Shown here: piece after piece, positions 62,859-64,000 of the stretch
Position numbering within the stretch: position 1 is the first letter of the stretch
Layout: the number at the start of each line of letters is the position of its first letter
Source: Henckelia pumila
Taxonomy: Eukaryota > Streptophyta > Magnoliopsida > Lamiales > Gesneriaceae
DNA: 64,000 nucleotides
Direction of reading: 5' to 3'
Assembly: GCF_033568475.1 (NCBI RefSeq)
Contig: NC_133120.1
Location: 94,320,151 to 94,384,150, forward strand
The notes under the pieces: model-generated
Database searches by the model: none
Told to the model about the DNA's origin: nothing
What the model saw: only the letters and a program-made list of their open reading frames with translations
Position numbers and translations under genes: made by a program

Positions 62859-64000
62859 TTATTTGTCGATCCAGTCTTTGAACACCAGCAGTACATAAAG
62901 TGGAACATTAATGGCTGCAACTATGACAAGTACTCGAAAGGTTCGCAACAGTCTCGAGATTATCATTCTTCCCTTTGATCTGTTTGATCTTGTTGGTAAC
63001 TTTATATCCGATTCCACAAGTATAGTAACATCAATTTCCGGGCTGGTCTGTTTCCTAGCCACCGACCTCATAACAGCGTTGCCCCTGCACATGGCAGGAT
63101 ACATCTGAGTTACAAAAAGTCATGCATATATGGATTTAAAAGATTCTGATGTATATTGGCCTACCTCTCCATGGAGTTTCTCTCGTCTGAGGGTTTTGGG
63201 GTAGCCTTTGAGGTTTTCTTGATTAGGTGCATCGACCCTTCGGCATCCCAAATCTCTTCGTATTCATAATTATCATCTTCGTTCTTCTCTTTCATGGAGT
63301 TGACAAAATTGCTGAAGTTAAATAGGTTTCGGAGACAACCTATTAAAGCACTGAGCTTGTGTAAAATGAGAACTTCGCTCGCCGGCCCAAGAAGGGCAAT
63401 CACAAGGGTAATGGCAAAGAGTGATAAATACCTGATACAATTACCATACACATAGAATCTAATTAAGGTAAATAATAAATCATTATAACAGAAATACTTA
63501 GATGTAGCTCACAAAAACTACCATATGTAAATGTGTGTTTGCATAGGAAGGAAGCATAGGTGAGTTAATACGGCATCATCTGGAATGGTTCCGTTTGATG
63601 TGGACTTTATGGCCGATAATAACATAAAGGAAGGATACAAGTTTCCCTGCTGCCAGCTCACAGTTCCTAAAGTATGCTGAAAATTTTCAAAAAGCATAAA
63701 AATAATCGCGAATTCCATCATGGATCATGCTTGATATGGAAAGAAGGGACAAGGTGCTACCTCCCTTACTGGACCATTCTTAGATGAGTGGGTAACTGTA
63801 CATTGATCGTGATCATGTCCGGACAGTACCAACGCCTATAGAAACGCGAACTTGTTCTCAAATTTTCAATAACATGACATAGTATTTCATCTTTCTTTTT
63901 TTTCCATTATAACTTGAGTGGAGGAAGAAAACAAAATACATACCGGTCTAATCAAGTCCATAAGGTCGTCTGTTGAGTTTTCAGTGATATAATTCTGGTA
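62859..64000 (-). CDS. Calcineurin-like metallophosphoesterase, Cdc1/Ted1/PGAP5 type (3' part)
   Basis: Exons in transcript order: from beyond 64000 to 63944, then 63835-63761, 63676-63522, 63431-63165 and 63084-62859. They join in frame and end in TAA. The visible part starts inside the phosphoesterase domain. It contains the last metal-binding motif ALVLSGHDHDQCTVTH, then HTLGTVSWQQGNLYPSFMLL. A membrane segment (YLSLFAITLVIALLGP), an acidic cytosolic stretch (EKNEDDNYEYEEIWDAE) and a second C-terminal membrane segment (VLVIVAAINVPLYVLLV) before KDWIDK follow. Animal and yeast relatives (PGAP5, Ted1) trim the GPI glycan in the ER to help cargo exit; the same job is plausible here. The 5' part of the gene lies outside the window. 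Confidence 0.88.

Noticed and set aside
1-64000. CRISPR arrays, rRNA and tRNA genes
   Set aside because: None seen. Repeats present are LTRs, MITEs and microsatellites; no cloverleaf-like gene was recognised by eye, though a tRNA scan was not possible.
15983-64000. A functional cluster linking the ER E2 enzyme, the RING ligase and the PGAP5-like phosphoesterase
   Set aside because: They are far apart, in different orientations and separated by transposons; shared membrane or ubiquitin themes are likely chance.

Overview
This is nuclear DNA from a flowering plant, most likely a core eudicot. Genes have many short introns with GT..AG ends, AT-rich intergenic DNA separates them, and plant-only families are present (RTFL/DVL small peptide, ATL RING-H2 ligase, UBC33/34-type E2, AHA10-type proton pump, plant O-fucosyltransferase). 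An asterid origin is possible but is only an impression.

Layout. 1-9637: most of a Ty1/Copia element of Sirevirus type on the minus strand, cut by the window start; its two LTRs differ at about 14 of 380 comparable bases. 10387-10632 (-): a small secreted-peptide precursor with a CLE-like tail. 11756-14740: diverged repeats and two MITEs. 15983-18976 (+): a nine-exon ER tail-anchored ubiquitin-conjugating enzyme (UBC33/34 type). 20375-22258 and 35102-36120: one AT-rich MITE-rich block, split by a Ty3/Gypsy chromovirus (22259-35096) with a 5-bp target duplication. The right LTR of that element carries an inverted solo LTR of a related subfamily (30286-32986). 38255-38861 (+): a two-exon gene of unknown function. 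39455-40336 (-): an ATL-type RING-H2 E3 ligase. 40857-42157: a cluster of small inverted-repeat elements. 45701-47813 (+): a three-exon O-fucosyltransferase-family protein. 48564-49121 (-): a plastid LHC-like protein. 49577-54907 (-): a 21-exon P3A proton ATPase closest to AHA10/PH5, which assembles to 951 codons with no frame problem. 56752-58051: a 1.3-kb foldback element. 61232-61420 (+): an RTFL/DVL peptide. 62859 to the window end (-): the 3' part of a Cdc1/Ted1/PGAP5-like metallophosphoesterase.

The host genes do not form an obvious pathway; they look like ordinary neighbours separated by transposon-rich spacers. The most unusual signals are a palindromic motif repeated about ten times through the Copia element in several reading frames, the giant foldback element that shares iterated units and 9-bp target duplications with a much smaller MITE, the inverted solo LTR nested in an LTR, and two apparent GC-AG introns in the AHA10-like gene.
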